This document shows positions 27,720-37,071 of a stretch of DNA of 64,000 bases, piece by piece. The DNA is from an uncultured Candidatus Thioglobus sp. GTDB taxonomy: Bacteria > Pseudomonadota > Gammaproteobacteria > PS1 > Pseudothioglobaceae. Within the stretch, counting starts at the first letter, position 1. Each line of letters starts with the position of its first letter. The stretch spans positions 248,001 to 312,000 of the forward strand of contig CAJJCX010000004.1 of the NCBI GenBank assembly GCA_905182815.1, read 5' to 3'. The notes below the pieces were generated by a model, which did no database searches, had not been told where the DNA came from, and saw nothing but the letters and a program-made list of their open reading frames with translations. The translations under genes were made by a program, and so were the position numbers.

Positions 27720-30176
27720 ATGCTCGAAACTATATTTCAATATTCACTTCTTTCTTTCTTTCTTTCTATTGTATTAATTCTAGTAGCTTTAGTGAGATTT
27801 CAAATTAAGCCATGGCAATTGTGGCTAATAGCAGTTGGTTTGACATATCCAGGCGCTGTAATTGCTGACCATTTTGGCGCTCAGCTTTTACTTCTTTTTC
27901 TTTTAGCCTTAGGTATTCTAATAGTTCCAAGTGTTAGATTATTGTTGTTTACTAAGCCTCTTTATAAGTTAATGCGCAAATCCCTTCCTCCGATTGGCTT
28001 AACGGAAAGTATTGCACTTGAGGCAGGAAGCGTTTGGTGGGATGCTGAGTTATTTCAAGGCAATCCTGATTGGACGAAGCTATCAGAACTTGAGGCAACT
28101 GAACTCACTGATGAGGAGCAAAGTTTTGTTGATAATGAAGTTGAAACCCTTTGTGGTATGGTTGATTCCTACGAAATTGTTTCCAGTGAAGATTTGCCTA
28201 AGGAGGTTTGGCAGTATATTTTTGATAAGGGATTCTTGGGTTTGATTATTCCAAAAGAATTTAATGGACTCGGTTTTTCTCATTTCGCGCATGCCATAAT
28301 TGTAGGAAGGCTTTCATCGGCCTCACAGTTTTTGGGAATTTCGGTTATGGTTCCAAATTCTTTAGGACCTGGTGAGCTGTTATTAAAGTATGGGACCGAA
28401 GAGCAAAAACAACATTACTTGCCTCGTTTAGCCAAAGGAAAAGAAGTGCCATGCTTTGGACTAACCTCTACAGTTGCTGGATCTGATGCGGGCTCTCTGG
28501 TTGATAATGGGATAGTATGTTATGGTGAGTACGAAGGTAATAAAGTATTGGGTCTAAGATTAAATTGGGAAAAGCGCTATATAACCCTTGCACCTATAGC
28601 TACAGTGATAGGGTTGGCTTTTAAGGCATATGACCCTGATAATTTACTGCCAGCTGATCACCCTCTTTATAAGAAAAATGATTTAGGAATTACCTGCGCA
28701 CTTATTCCACGAAAAACTGAGGGTTTAAGTATAGGAACACGTCATCGTCCAATTGGCGAGCCATTTCAAAATGGCCCTATTTATGGTAAAGATGTTTTTA
28801 TACCAATGGACTGGGTAATCGGTGGTGAAAAAATGATTGGCCATGGATGGAGAATGCTTATGGAGTGCTTAAGCGTTGGTAGAGGAATCTCGTTGCCTGT
28901 AACTGGGGCATCTGCCACTCAGGCTATGCTTTTAACTACGAGTACCTATGCACAAACTCGTGAGCAGTTTGGAATTCCAATTTCGAAAATGGAGGGAATC
29001 CAAGAGAAACTATCGAATCTTGCGACAAATGCATTTCGAGCAACTGCAAACATTAATCTTTCTACTTGGGCGCTTGATGCTGGACATCGACCATCAATTA
29101 TTTCAGCAATAGTGAAATATAGAAACACTCAGTTATTGCAAAATTCTTCGATAGATGCAATGGATGTTCATGGCGGAAGAGGAGTAATGCAAGGCAAAAG
29201 AAATTATGTTTCAAATGTCTATTCTGGTGCTCCAGTTGCGATTACTGTTGAAGGCGCAAATATTCTAACTAGAAGCTTAATGATTTTTGGACAGGGACTT
29301 GTTAGGTGCCACAAAACTTTACTAGATGAATTAACAGCGCTTCATGATGACGGGAAGAATGCAATAAAGAATTTTGATAAAGCTCTAGTAACTCATGTTG
29401 GAAGCTTTATTAATAACATTGCTAGAGCAATTGTCTACGCTTGGACTAAAGGCAGATTGGCAAAACCTTATGGTAATAAAACGACAAGGCCTTACTATAG
29501 AAGCTTATCAGTTTTATCCGCAAAGTTTGCCGTCTTAACCGATATCGCCTCTTTATTGTTAGGTGGATCTTTAAAAAGAAAAGAGATGGTGTCTGGTCGA
29601 TTTGCTGATGCAATTTCTGCAATGTATGAAATCAGTTCATGCATAAAGCTTTATGAGGAGAAATTCCAAAATGACGATAATATCGAGAGTATTCTTAAAT
29701 TATCAGTTCTCACGTTAGTCAAAGAGGCTGATATTGCGATGCGAGAAAATATAGAAAGTATGCCAGTTAATAGAGTTATTAAGGCAATAATAAGATTTTT
29801 CCTTTTTCCTTTTTCAGTCACTAGCGATAAAATTAATGACAAATTAATTATTGCTACTTCAAACTCTATTACTGATATTGACTGGTTAATTGACAACTTA
29901 TCTACATGTATTTGCTCCAACTTAAGAGAAAAACCTGGACACCCTTTTTATATTCTATTTCAGGGGTATGAGGCTGGGATTAAATTAAAAGTGCTCAGAG
30001 ATAAAGCCAAAAAAGCTGGATATAAGTATCAGCCAAGTATTACCTTAGAGTTTTGGCTTCAAGGGCTTGTTGATAATAAAACTTTAACCACTGAAGATAA
30101 AGAAAATTGGCTCAGATGGAATGACACTCTTCTTGAAGCACTAAAAGTGGATGATTTTGAAAATTTAAAGAATTAA
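27720..30176 (+). CDS. fadE: Acyl-CoA dehydrogenase FadE, membrane-associated long form
   Basis: Catalyses the first, FAD-dependent step of beta-oxidation, acyl-CoA to 2-enoyl-CoA. The 818 residues match E. coli FadE (814): two N-terminal hydrophobic segments within the first 85 residues, the dehydrogenase domains (FGLTSTVAGSDAGSL, YAQTREQFGIPISKMEGIQE, DVHGGRGVMQGKRNYV), and the long C-terminal DUF1974 part. First gene of a tight plus-strand operon with the fadN-like gene 15 bases on. Substrate range is expected to be medium to long chains from family knowledge. Confidence 0.95.
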   Translation: MLETIFQYSLLSFFLSIVLILVALVRFQIKPWQLWLIAVGLTYPGAVIADHFGAQLLLLFLLALGILIVPSVRLLLFTKPLYKLMRKSLPPIGLTESIALEAGSVWWDAELFQGNPDWTKLSELEATELTDEEQSFVDNEVETLCGMVDSYEIVSSEDLPKEVWQYIFDKGFLGLIIPKEFNGLGFSHFAHAIIVGRLSSASQFLGISVMVPNSLGPGELLLKYGTEEQKQHYLPRLAKGKEVPCFGLTSTVAGSDAGSLVDNGIVCYGEYEGNKVLGLRLNWEKRYITLAPIATVIGLAFKAYDPDNLLPADHPLYKKNDLGITCALIPRKTEGLSIGTRHRPIGEPFQNGPIYGKDVFIPMDWVIGGEKMIGHGWRMLMECLSVGRGISLPVTGASATQAMLLTTSTYAQTREQFGIPISKMEGIQEKLSNLATNAFRATANINLSTWALDAGHRPSIISAIVKYRNTQLLQNSSIDAMDVHGGRGVMQGKRNYVSNVYSGAPVAITVEGANILTRSLMIFGQGLVRCHKTLLDELTALHDDGKNAIKNFDKALVTHVGSFINNIARAIVYAWTKGRLAKPYGNKTTRPYYRSLSVLSAKFAVLTDIASLLLGGSLKRKEMVSGRFADAISAMYEISSCIKLYEEKFQNDDNIESILKLSVLTLVKEADIAMRENIESMPVNRVIKAIIRFFLFPFSVTSDKINDKLIIATSNSITDIDWLIDNLSTCICSNLREKPGHPFYILFQGYEAGIKLKVLRDKAKKAGYKYQPSITLEFWLQGLVDNKTLTTEDKENWLRWNDTLLEALKVDDFENLKN

Positions 30177-30191
30177 AAATATAGGAAAACT

Positions 30192-32630
30192 ATGAAACAA
30201 TATTTTGATAAAGCTTTTAGCAAGATTGCCGTTCTTGGCTCGGGAACAATGGGTGGGCAAATAGCTGCTCACTTCGCAAACTTAGGGTTTGATGTAGTCA
30301 TGTTTGATACAAGTGAAGAGGCGTTAATGAAATCGCTCTCCATGATGAAAAAATTGAAACCTACGCCATTTGCAAGCCTCTCAATAGCGAGTTTAATTAA
30401 GACCTCAACTTATGAGAATCTAGATACTCTATCAAAATGTGATTTCATAATAGAGTCAATTGTCGAAAATATTGATATCAAAAAACAACTTTTCTTGAAA
30501 ATAGCTCCTTATGTAAATGATCATGCAGTTCTCGTGACAAATACTTCTGGGTTATCAATTCAAAAAATTGCTGAGCATTCTCCAGAAAGCTTGAGAAGTA
30601 GAATTTTTGGAGTTCACTTTTTTAACCCTCCTAGATATTTACCACTTGTTGAATTAATACGAACTTCATTTAGTGATGAAAAGTTACTTCATATAGCTGA
30701 AGGATTTATTACCTCGGCATTGGGAAAGGAAGTTGTTTATGCAAAAGATAGTCCTGCTTTTATTGCTAACAGAATAGGCGTCTTTTCTTTTTTGGCTGTA
30801 TTAAAGCATGCTGAAAATTTCTCTTTATCTGCTGATACAGTTGATGCACTAACTGGCAAGAGGGTTGGAAGACCTGCTAGTGCTACATTCAGAACTCTAG
30901 ATGTTGTTGGTCTTGATGTGATGTCAAATGTTGTAAAAAATATTTATGAAAATGCCAAGGATGATCCATGGGTTGAACTATTCAAATTGCCTGATTGGAT
31001 TGATCATTTAATTGAAAAAGGGTCATTAGGAAGTAAGACTAAAAAAGGCATATATGAGAAAGTAGGAAAGAATATAAATGTTTATGATCCAGCTACTGGA
31101 GAATATAGACTCTCAGATAAAACTATTAGTTCAACGGTCAAGAAAATACTCAAAGATAATGGAAATATTGAGAACTCATTATTAGAGCTTTCCAAATCTG
31201 GTGATCCGCAAGCACAATTTTTATGGTCAGTTCATCGTGATGTTTTTCACTATGCCTCTTTTCATTTAGAGCATGTGGCTGAAACAGTAAGGTGTGTTGA
31301 TCTTGCATTAAAGTCAGGCTTTGCTTGGCAGAAAGGTATCTTCGAGCAAGTCCAGCTTACTGGTTGGAGTAAGGTTAGAGAGGCCCTGAATATTGATATT
31401 AGTGGCGGTAAAACTCTTTCTCAAGAGCCCCTTCCAAATTGGGCTATGGATAAAGATTTTGTTTATTCTGATGATGGGGCTTTTGATCCAAATAAGAATC
31501 AATATATTCCAAGATCATCTCATCCAGTTTATGAAAGGCATTTACATAAATCTCTTTTGCAGGGTGAAAAGCAATATCACCAAAATATTTTGCTGGAAGG
31601 TGAGGCGACTAAGCTACTTGATATCGGCGATGGTATTGCCAGCGTTTCTTTTAAAACAAAAATGAATGTTTTAAGTTCAAACGTTTTAACTGAGCTACCA
31701 AAGTGCCTTGACTATCTTGAAGAAAATGGTTTTCATGCTTTAATTTTTAAGCAGGAGCAAGAGCATTTTTGTGCTGGAGCAAATCTATATGAAATAATTT
31801 CTGCTATTAAACTAGGCCTACTAGAAAAAGATCCAGGAGTTGCCTCTAAAGCTAAAAAGAAGGCGTTTGAAGTTATGAATCCAGGGCTTCCTAAGCTTGG
31901 TAAGCTTTATTCCATTAAAAAAACAGTAGCTATGCTGCAAGAATTATTGATGCGCTTAAAGCATGGCAAAATAGTAACAGTTGCTGCAGTTGATGGGCTT
32001 GCACTTGGTGGAGGCTGCGAGCTTTTATTACATTGCAATAAAGTGGTAGCCTCAATGAATTCTTATATCGGCCTTGTAGAAGTTGGTATTGGTGCCTTAC
32101 CAGCGGGCTGTGGCAGTAAGGAAATGGCTTTAAGGGCATTTCTTAATAAAGAAACAGATGATATATTTCCTTTGCTTTCTAAGCATTTTGAGCAAATTGC
32201 CATGGCAAAAGTTTCAGCAAGTGCTTTAGAGGCAAAAGAAATGGGCTATTTAAAAAATGATGATGTAATTATTGCTAATCCAAACGAGTTACTTTATGTT
32301 GCAAAGCAACAAGCAATGGCATTACTAGAATCTGGATTTAAATCTCCCTTAGATGCAACATTTAAAGTAGTTGGAAAAGCTGGGTATGCAAACATTATGG
32401 CGCAAATTGCCAACCTTTATGAAGGGCACTTTATGTCAGATCATGATAAGTATTGTATAACCTCTCTGGCAAAAGTAATGACTGGCTCTGAAGTTGAAGA
32501 AAATACAACAGTGAATTCGCAAATGCTATTAGATCTTGAGAGGAAGTATTTTATCGAACTTTTAGGCACTCAGAAAACGCAAGAAAGAATTGAGTTTATG
32601 CTAAGAAATAGCAAGCCACTTCGAAATTAA
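30192..32630 (+). CDS. 3-hydroxyacyl-CoA dehydrogenase / enoyl-CoA hydratase (FadN-like domain order)
   Basis: Catalyses steps two and three of beta-oxidation. The 812 residues place the NAD-binding dehydrogenase first (GSGTMGG with Gly16, 18 and 21; GVHFFNPPRYLPLVELI) and the crotonase-type hydratase last (ALGGGCELLLHC near 605 and GLVEVGIGALPAGCG near 630, both catalytic Glu present). This order is the reverse of E. coli FadB and FadJ and matches Bacillus FadN and related proteobacterial proteins. It lies between fadE and the thiolase gene and should form the trifunctional system with them. Confidence 0.92.
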   Translation: MKQYFDKAFSKIAVLGSGTMGGQIAAHFANLGFDVVMFDTSEEALMKSLSMMKKLKPTPFASLSIASLIKTSTYENLDTLSKCDFIIESIVENIDIKKQLFLKIAPYVNDHAVLVTNTSGLSIQKIAEHSPESLRSRIFGVHFFNPPRYLPLVELIRTSFSDEKLLHIAEGFITSALGKEVVYAKDSPAFIANRIGVFSFLAVLKHAENFSLSADTVDALTGKRVGRPASATFRTLDVVGLDVMSNVVKNIYENAKDDPWVELFKLPDWIDHLIEKGSLGSKTKKGIYEKVGKNINVYDPATGEYRLSDKTISSTVKKILKDNGNIENSLLELSKSGDPQAQFLWSVHRDVFHYASFHLEHVAETVRCVDLALKSGFAWQKGIFEQVQLTGWSKVREALNIDISGGKTLSQEPLPNWAMDKDFVYSDDGAFDPNKNQYIPRSSHPVYERHLHKSLLQGEKQYHQNILLEGEATKLLDIGDGIASVSFKTKMNVLSSNVLTELPKCLDYLEENGFHALIFKQEQEHFCAGANLYEIISAIKLGLLEKDPGVASKAKKKAFEVMNPGLPKLGKLYSIKKTVAMLQELLMRLKHGKIVTVAAVDGLALGGGCELLLHCNKVVASMNSYIGLVEVGIGALPAGCGSKEMALRAFLNKETDDIFPLLSKHFEQIAMAKVSASALEAKEMGYLKNDDVIIANPNELLYVAKQQAMALLESGFKSPLDATFKVVGKAGYANIMAQIANLYEGHFMSDHDKYCITSLAKVMTGSEVEENTTVNSQMLLDLERKYFIELLGTQKTQERIEFMLRNSKPLRN

Positions 32631-32642
32631 CTGGAGAACATT

Positions 32643-33836
32643 ATGAGAAAAGCTTATATTATTGATGCAAAAAGGACTCCAGTTGGAAAAGTAAGGGGTT
32701 TATTGTCTAAAACTAGAGCAGATGATTTATTAATTCATGCAATACAAAGTGTATTGAAAGCATCGGATACTAGTGAAGAAATTAATAAAAATATTGATGA
32801 CATTATTGTTGGCTGCGCTATGCCAGAGGGCCCACAAGGGCTTAACATTGCTCGCATTGCAACATTACTTGCTGGCTTGCCAGATTCAACGCCTGCGTAC
32901 ACTTTAAATAGGTTCTGCTCATCAGGACTTCAGTCGGTATCCAATGCCGCTGACTTAATAAAATCGGGTTCAGCTGATTTAGTTATAGCAGCTGGCGTTG
33001 AAAGTATGAGCAGCGTTCCTATGACTGGCTTCAAACCTTCTATGAATCCTAAAATTTTATCAGATGAAAATATTTCTATTGCATACGGAATGGGATTAAC
33101 AGCAGAAAAAGTAGTACAGAAATATAAAATATCAAGAGAAGCTCAAGATGAATTTGCATTTGAAAGTCACCAAAAAGCAATTCTTGCAAATAGTAATGGT
33201 TCATTTTCAAATGAAATATCCCCAATAACAACTGTTGAAAATGGATACTCAACCACTTCCAATGAATACACAACTCGTTCTAATGTTGTATCTATGGATG
33301 AAGGGCCAAGAGAAGATACAAGTCTTGAAGTTTTGGCTAAACTAAGAACTGTATTTGCTCAGGATGGTTCAGTTACTGCAGGAAATAGCTCACAAATGTC
33401 TGATGCTGCTGCTGCAGTTCTTGTTGCTAGCGAAGAGGCTGTTGAAAAATACAATCTAACACCAAAAGCTGAGTTCATGGGCTTTTCAGTTGCAGGAGTT
33501 CCTGCAGAAATTATGGGAATTGGCCCAGTCAAAGCAATTCCTAAAGTTTTAAAATCAACAGGCTTAAGTCTGGATGATATTGGCTGGATTGAGCTCAATG
33601 AGGCCTTTGCTGCGCAATCATTAGCTGTAATTCAAGAGTTGGGCCTTGATCCTAAAAAAGTCAACCCACTTGGTGGCGCAATTGCGCTTGGTCATCCCTT
33701 AGGAGCTACAGGGGCTATAAGGATTGCTACTCTAGTATCAGCTATGCAAAGAGAAAATATTGATTATGGTATGGTCACAATGTGTATTGGAACTGGAATG
33801 GGCGCTGCAGGCATACTTAAAAATATAAGAAATTAG
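32643..33836 (+). CDS. Acetyl-CoA acyltransferase (3-ketoacyl-CoA thiolase)
   Basis: Cleaves 3-ketoacyl-CoA to acetyl-CoA and a shortened acyl-CoA. The 397 residues carry nucleophile Cys92 (NRFCSSGLQSV), the His motif GGAIALGHPLGATGA and the second Cys in CIGTGMGAAG, so the active site is complete. FadA/FadI role is inferred from position directly after the hydratase/dehydrogenase gene; a biosynthetic acetoacetyl-CoA thiolase has the same motifs. Its stop abuts the next ATG with no gap. Confidence 0.92.
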   Translation: MRKAYIIDAKRTPVGKVRGLLSKTRADDLLIHAIQSVLKASDTSEEINKNIDDIIVGCAMPEGPQGLNIARIATLLAGLPDSTPAYTLNRFCSSGLQSVSNAADLIKSGSADLVIAAGVESMSSVPMTGFKPSMNPKILSDENISIAYGMGLTAEKVVQKYKISREAQDEFAFESHQKAILANSNGSFSNEISPITTVENGYSTTSNEYTTRSNVVSMDEGPREDTSLEVLAKLRTVFAQDGSVTAGNSSQMSDAAAAVLVASEEAVEKYNLTPKAEFMGFSVAGVPAEIMGIGPVKAIPKVLKSTGLSLDDIGWIELNEAFAAQSLAVIQELGLDPKKVNPLGGAIALGHPLGATGAIRIATLVSAMQRENIDYGMVTMCIGTGMGAAGILKNIRN

Positions 33837-34823
33837 ATGAAAACACAAAATTTTATCAGTAAGCTAAGACTGCCAATCATTCAGTCACCAATGTTCATTG
33901 TATCCAACGCAAGACTTGTTATTGCATCATCAAAGGCAGGAATTGTTGGGTCATTTCCGTCAGCTAATTGTCGAACATTAGAAGCACTGGATCAAACTTT
34001 TTCTGAAATAACCGAAGCTTTAGGTTCAGGCAAAGAAGCACTTCCTTGGGCGGTTAATCTTATTGTTAGTAAAATGTATGCTCGGAGTAATGATGACCTC
34101 GATTTAATTCTTAAGCATCAGCCACCAATTGTAATTACTTCACTGGGTAACCCCAAAGAGGTTGTTGAAAAAGTCCACAAATATGGCGGATTAGTTTTTT
34201 CAGATGTTATTAATTTATACCACTCAAAAAAAGCAATTGATGCTGGAGTTGACGGTTTAATATTGGTTTGTAATGGCGCAGGCGGGCATACCGGTGAATT
34301 GTCACCATTTGCTTTTGTAGCTGAGGTGAGAGAGATCTTTGATGGCACAATTATTGTCGGTGGAAGTATCAGCTCAGGCGATTCAATCTTAGCAATCCAG
34401 GCTATGGGTGCTGACATGGCTTATATGGGAACTCGCTTTATTGCTACAAAAGAAAGTGATGCCACTGAGGAGTATAAAGAGATGATACTTAACGCCTCAG
34501 CCAGTGACATTATTAAGTCTAATAAAATTACTGGTGTTAATGGCAACTGGCTCGAGCAATCACTAAAAAATGCTGGGATTTCTCCTAAAGAAGGAGGAAT
34601 TAAGCAAACATTGGGTGATTTAAAGAAAATGATAATGCCCCTAATTAAGCAAAAACTTAAAGTAGATTTTGATATCAGTAAGGTTACTGCTAAAAGGTGG
34701 CGTGATATTTTTTCAGCAGGGCAGGGAGTTGGCTCTATCTCCAATGTACCAAGTGTTGAGGATTTAGTGTTAGAATTAGAAATGCAACATGCTAAATCGA
34801 AAAGTCGAATTTTAAAAGGATAA
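33837..34823 (+). CDS. Nitronate monooxygenase / 2-nitropropane dioxygenase-family flavoprotein
   Basis: FMN-binding TIM-barrel oxidoreductase, 328 residues. Seen: PIIQSPMFIVS at the start, the flavin-phosphate segment VCNGAGGHTGELSPFAFV and GGSISSGDSILAIQAMGADMAYMGTRF. The next gene starts seven bases later. Family members oxidise nitronates or reduce enoyl compounds; some sit in fatty-acid clusters with unknown roles. Position inside a beta-oxidation operon argues for a lipid-linked task here, but no substrate can be named. Confidence 0.85.
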   Translation: MKTQNFISKLRLPIIQSPMFIVSNARLVIASSKAGIVGSFPSANCRTLEALDQTFSEITEALGSGKEALPWAVNLIVSKMYARSNDDLDLILKHQPPIVITSLGNPKEVVEKVHKYGGLVFSDVINLYHSKKAIDAGVDGLILVCNGAGGHTGELSPFAFVAEVREIFDGTIIVGGSISSGDSILAIQAMGADMAYMGTRFIATKESDATEEYKEMILNASASDIIKSNKITGVNGNWLEQSLKNAGISPKEGGIKQTLGDLKKMIMPLIKQKLKVDFDISKVTAKRWRDIFSAGQGVGSISNVPSVEDLVLELEMQHAKSKSRILKG

Positions 34824-34830
34824 TAAATAA

Positions 34831-35400
34831 ATGCTATCTAGGCCAGCAAAGCGAGATTTAAAACATAATAGAGTCATCGAAGGAAAGGGCTATAAAAGAG
34901 ATGATGGGCTTTGGGACGTTGAGGTATTCCTAGTTGATAGTAAAACTTATTCATTTGAAAATATGCATAGAGGCTATATAAGTGCAGGAGAGCCACTTCA
35001 TGATATGGCTGTAAGATTAACTCTAGATGACGACAGGAAAATTATCGATATAGAGGCAGTAATAAATGCATCCCCATACAATATTTGCCCGCAAGCTGTA
35101 CAAAATTGCCAAAATTTAAAAGGTGAGTATTTAATTTCAGGCTTTAACAGGAAGGTTATCAAAGCTATGGGTGGTGAAAAAGGATGTAGGCATATTACTG
35201 ATTTATTGGCTTATGCAGGAACGATTGCTTATCAAACACTTTGGAAAGAGAAAACTGGCGGCAAAGCCAATACTATTTCTTTAGAGGAAGCCAAATCGAT
35301 AGAAAAGAAATTTACAAACTCTTGTTTTGCATTTAAGAAAGATGGAGAGGTTTATAATCAGTACAAAGAAATATTAATAAACAAGATAGAGAAAAGTTAA
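34831..35400 (+). CDS. DUF2889-family protein
   Basis: A 189-residue soluble protein of unknown function matching the DUF2889 pattern (GKGYKRDDGLWDVEVFLVD, MHRGYISAGEPLHDMAVRLT, GGEKGCRHITDLLAYAGT). Conserved Cys and His residues (CPQ, C-R-H) could bind metal, which is inference. It lies between the nitronate-monooxygenase-like gene and fadD; members of this family recur next to acyl-CoA metabolism genes, so a link to acyl-CoA handling is plausible. No signal peptide or membrane segment is seen. Confidence 0.8.
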   Translation: MLSRPAKRDLKHNRVIEGKGYKRDDGLWDVEVFLVDSKTYSFENMHRGYISAGEPLHDMAVRLTLDDDRKIIDIEAVINASPYNICPQAVQNCQNLKGEYLISGFNRKVIKAMGGEKGCRHITDLLAYAGTIAYQTLWKEKTGGKANTISLEEAKSIEKKFTNSCFAFKKDGEVYNQYKEILINKIEKS

Positions 35401-35422
35401 TTACTAGAATAAGGAGAAAAGC

Positions 35423-37071
35423 ATGGAAAAAGTCATACCAAACAAACTTGAAGAAACAGAGTTTTTTAAAGAGCATGGTAACTTAGTAGAGTTTTTTGAT
35501 AACTGCTGTCAAGAGCATAATGGAAAAATGGCTTTTGAAAGCTTTGGTGTTGAAATTTCATATGAAGATCTTTCAGAAAAAGTAAATGCTTTTGCCTCAT
35601 GGCTGACTAATAATTTTCAGGCAGGAGATAGGATAGCTGTGATGATGCCAAATATGCTTGCCTATCCAATCATTGTATATGGAGCTCTGAAGGCTGGAAT
35701 CGTTGTTGTTAATGTTAATCCTCTCTATACTCAAAGAGAATTAGAGCATGTCCTTAAAGATAGTGAAGCTAAAGTAATAGTAGCCTGGGAGGGCGTCGCT
35801 AATGTAGTAGAGAAGTCTAATCTTTCGAATGTAGAAAAGGTAATGATTACAACCGTTGGTGACCTTCTTGGATTTAAAGGGAAAATTATTAATTTTGTAA
35901 CTAGAAAAGTTAAAAAATTAGTGCCTAAATTTAATATTGATGGCGCTATTATGTTTAATAAAGTATTAAGTGACAACTTAGGGTCAAATCCAGTTAAAGT
36001 TGATATCTCTATTGATAATACTGCATTTCTTCAATACACCGGAGGCACAACAGGAGTTTCAAAGGGCGCAGTATTGTCTCATCGAAATATCCTTGCAAAC
36101 ATTATTCAGGCGTTTTTTACTATTGATCCAAAAATGTATGATGAATCAAGAAATGAACAGAGAATTGCAATCTGTCCGTTACCTCTTTATCATATTTTTG
36201 CTCTAACCGTACACAACTTCATGCTGTTTCATATTGGCGGTAAAAGTGTATTAATTACTAACCCAAGAGACCTTAAGACTTTTGTTTCATTAATGAAAAA
36301 ACATAAGTTTCATATGATTTCTGGTGTCAATACTCTTTATGAGGCCCTATTAAATTATGATGGCTTTAAGGAGTTAGATTTTAGTAACTTGCTTATGTCA
36401 TTAAGTGGCGGAATGGCTGCTTTAGATACCACTGCAAAAAGGTGGCATGAAACTACTAAATCTGTCATTTGGCAAGCATACGGACTAACAGAGACTTCTC
36501 CTTTGGTGAGTGTTAATGATTATAAGCAAACTGAATTTACTGGCTCTGTAGGACTTCCTGCTGCTTTCACTGAAATTGAAATTCGAGATGAGGATAATAA
36601 TGTTTTAACTGAAACTAACGAGGTTGGAGAGCTCTGCGTACGCGGACCACAGGTTATGAGTGGATATTGGAATTCTGAAGTTTCAGGTCTTGACGAAAAT
36701 AATTGGTTCATGACAGGTGACATTGCTCGAATAGATGAAACAGGTAATATTTTTATCGTTGATCGTAAAAAAGATATGATTATTGTTTCTGGTTTTAATG
36801 TATTTCCAAATGAGGTAGAGGCTGTTGTAAATGAGCACCCTGCAGTTCTTGAGTGTGGCTGCGTTGGAATTGAGGGTGAAGCTCTCAAGAGCTTGTGAAA
36901 GTATTTATAGTTCTTCATGAAGGGCAAACGTTATCAGAAGAGGAGATCATTAGTTTTTGCCGTGAAAAACTAACTGCTTATAAGGTTCCTAAGCATATTG
37001 AGTTTATTAAGGAGATTCCTAAAACAAATGTTGGTAAGGTTCTTAGAAGAGAGTTAAAGACTGGGTCTTAA
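35423..37071 (+). CDS. fadD: Long-chain fatty-acid-CoA ligase FadD (one frameshift)
   Basis: Activates fatty acids to acyl-CoA through an acyl-AMP intermediate. The main frame (to 36898) has the AMP-binding P-loop YTGGTTGVSKGAVLSH near residue 205, the YGLTETSP motif and the hinge RKKDMIIVSGFNVFPNEVE. The C-terminal lysine domain continues in another frame from about 36895 (VKVFIVLHEGQ to IPKTNVGKVLRRELK, with the catalytic Lys). Adding one G in the GCTTGTGAAAG context joins them, giving 549 residues, normal for FadD. Single-base loss in the sequence is likelier than decay. It overlaps the next start by one base. Confidence 0.88.
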
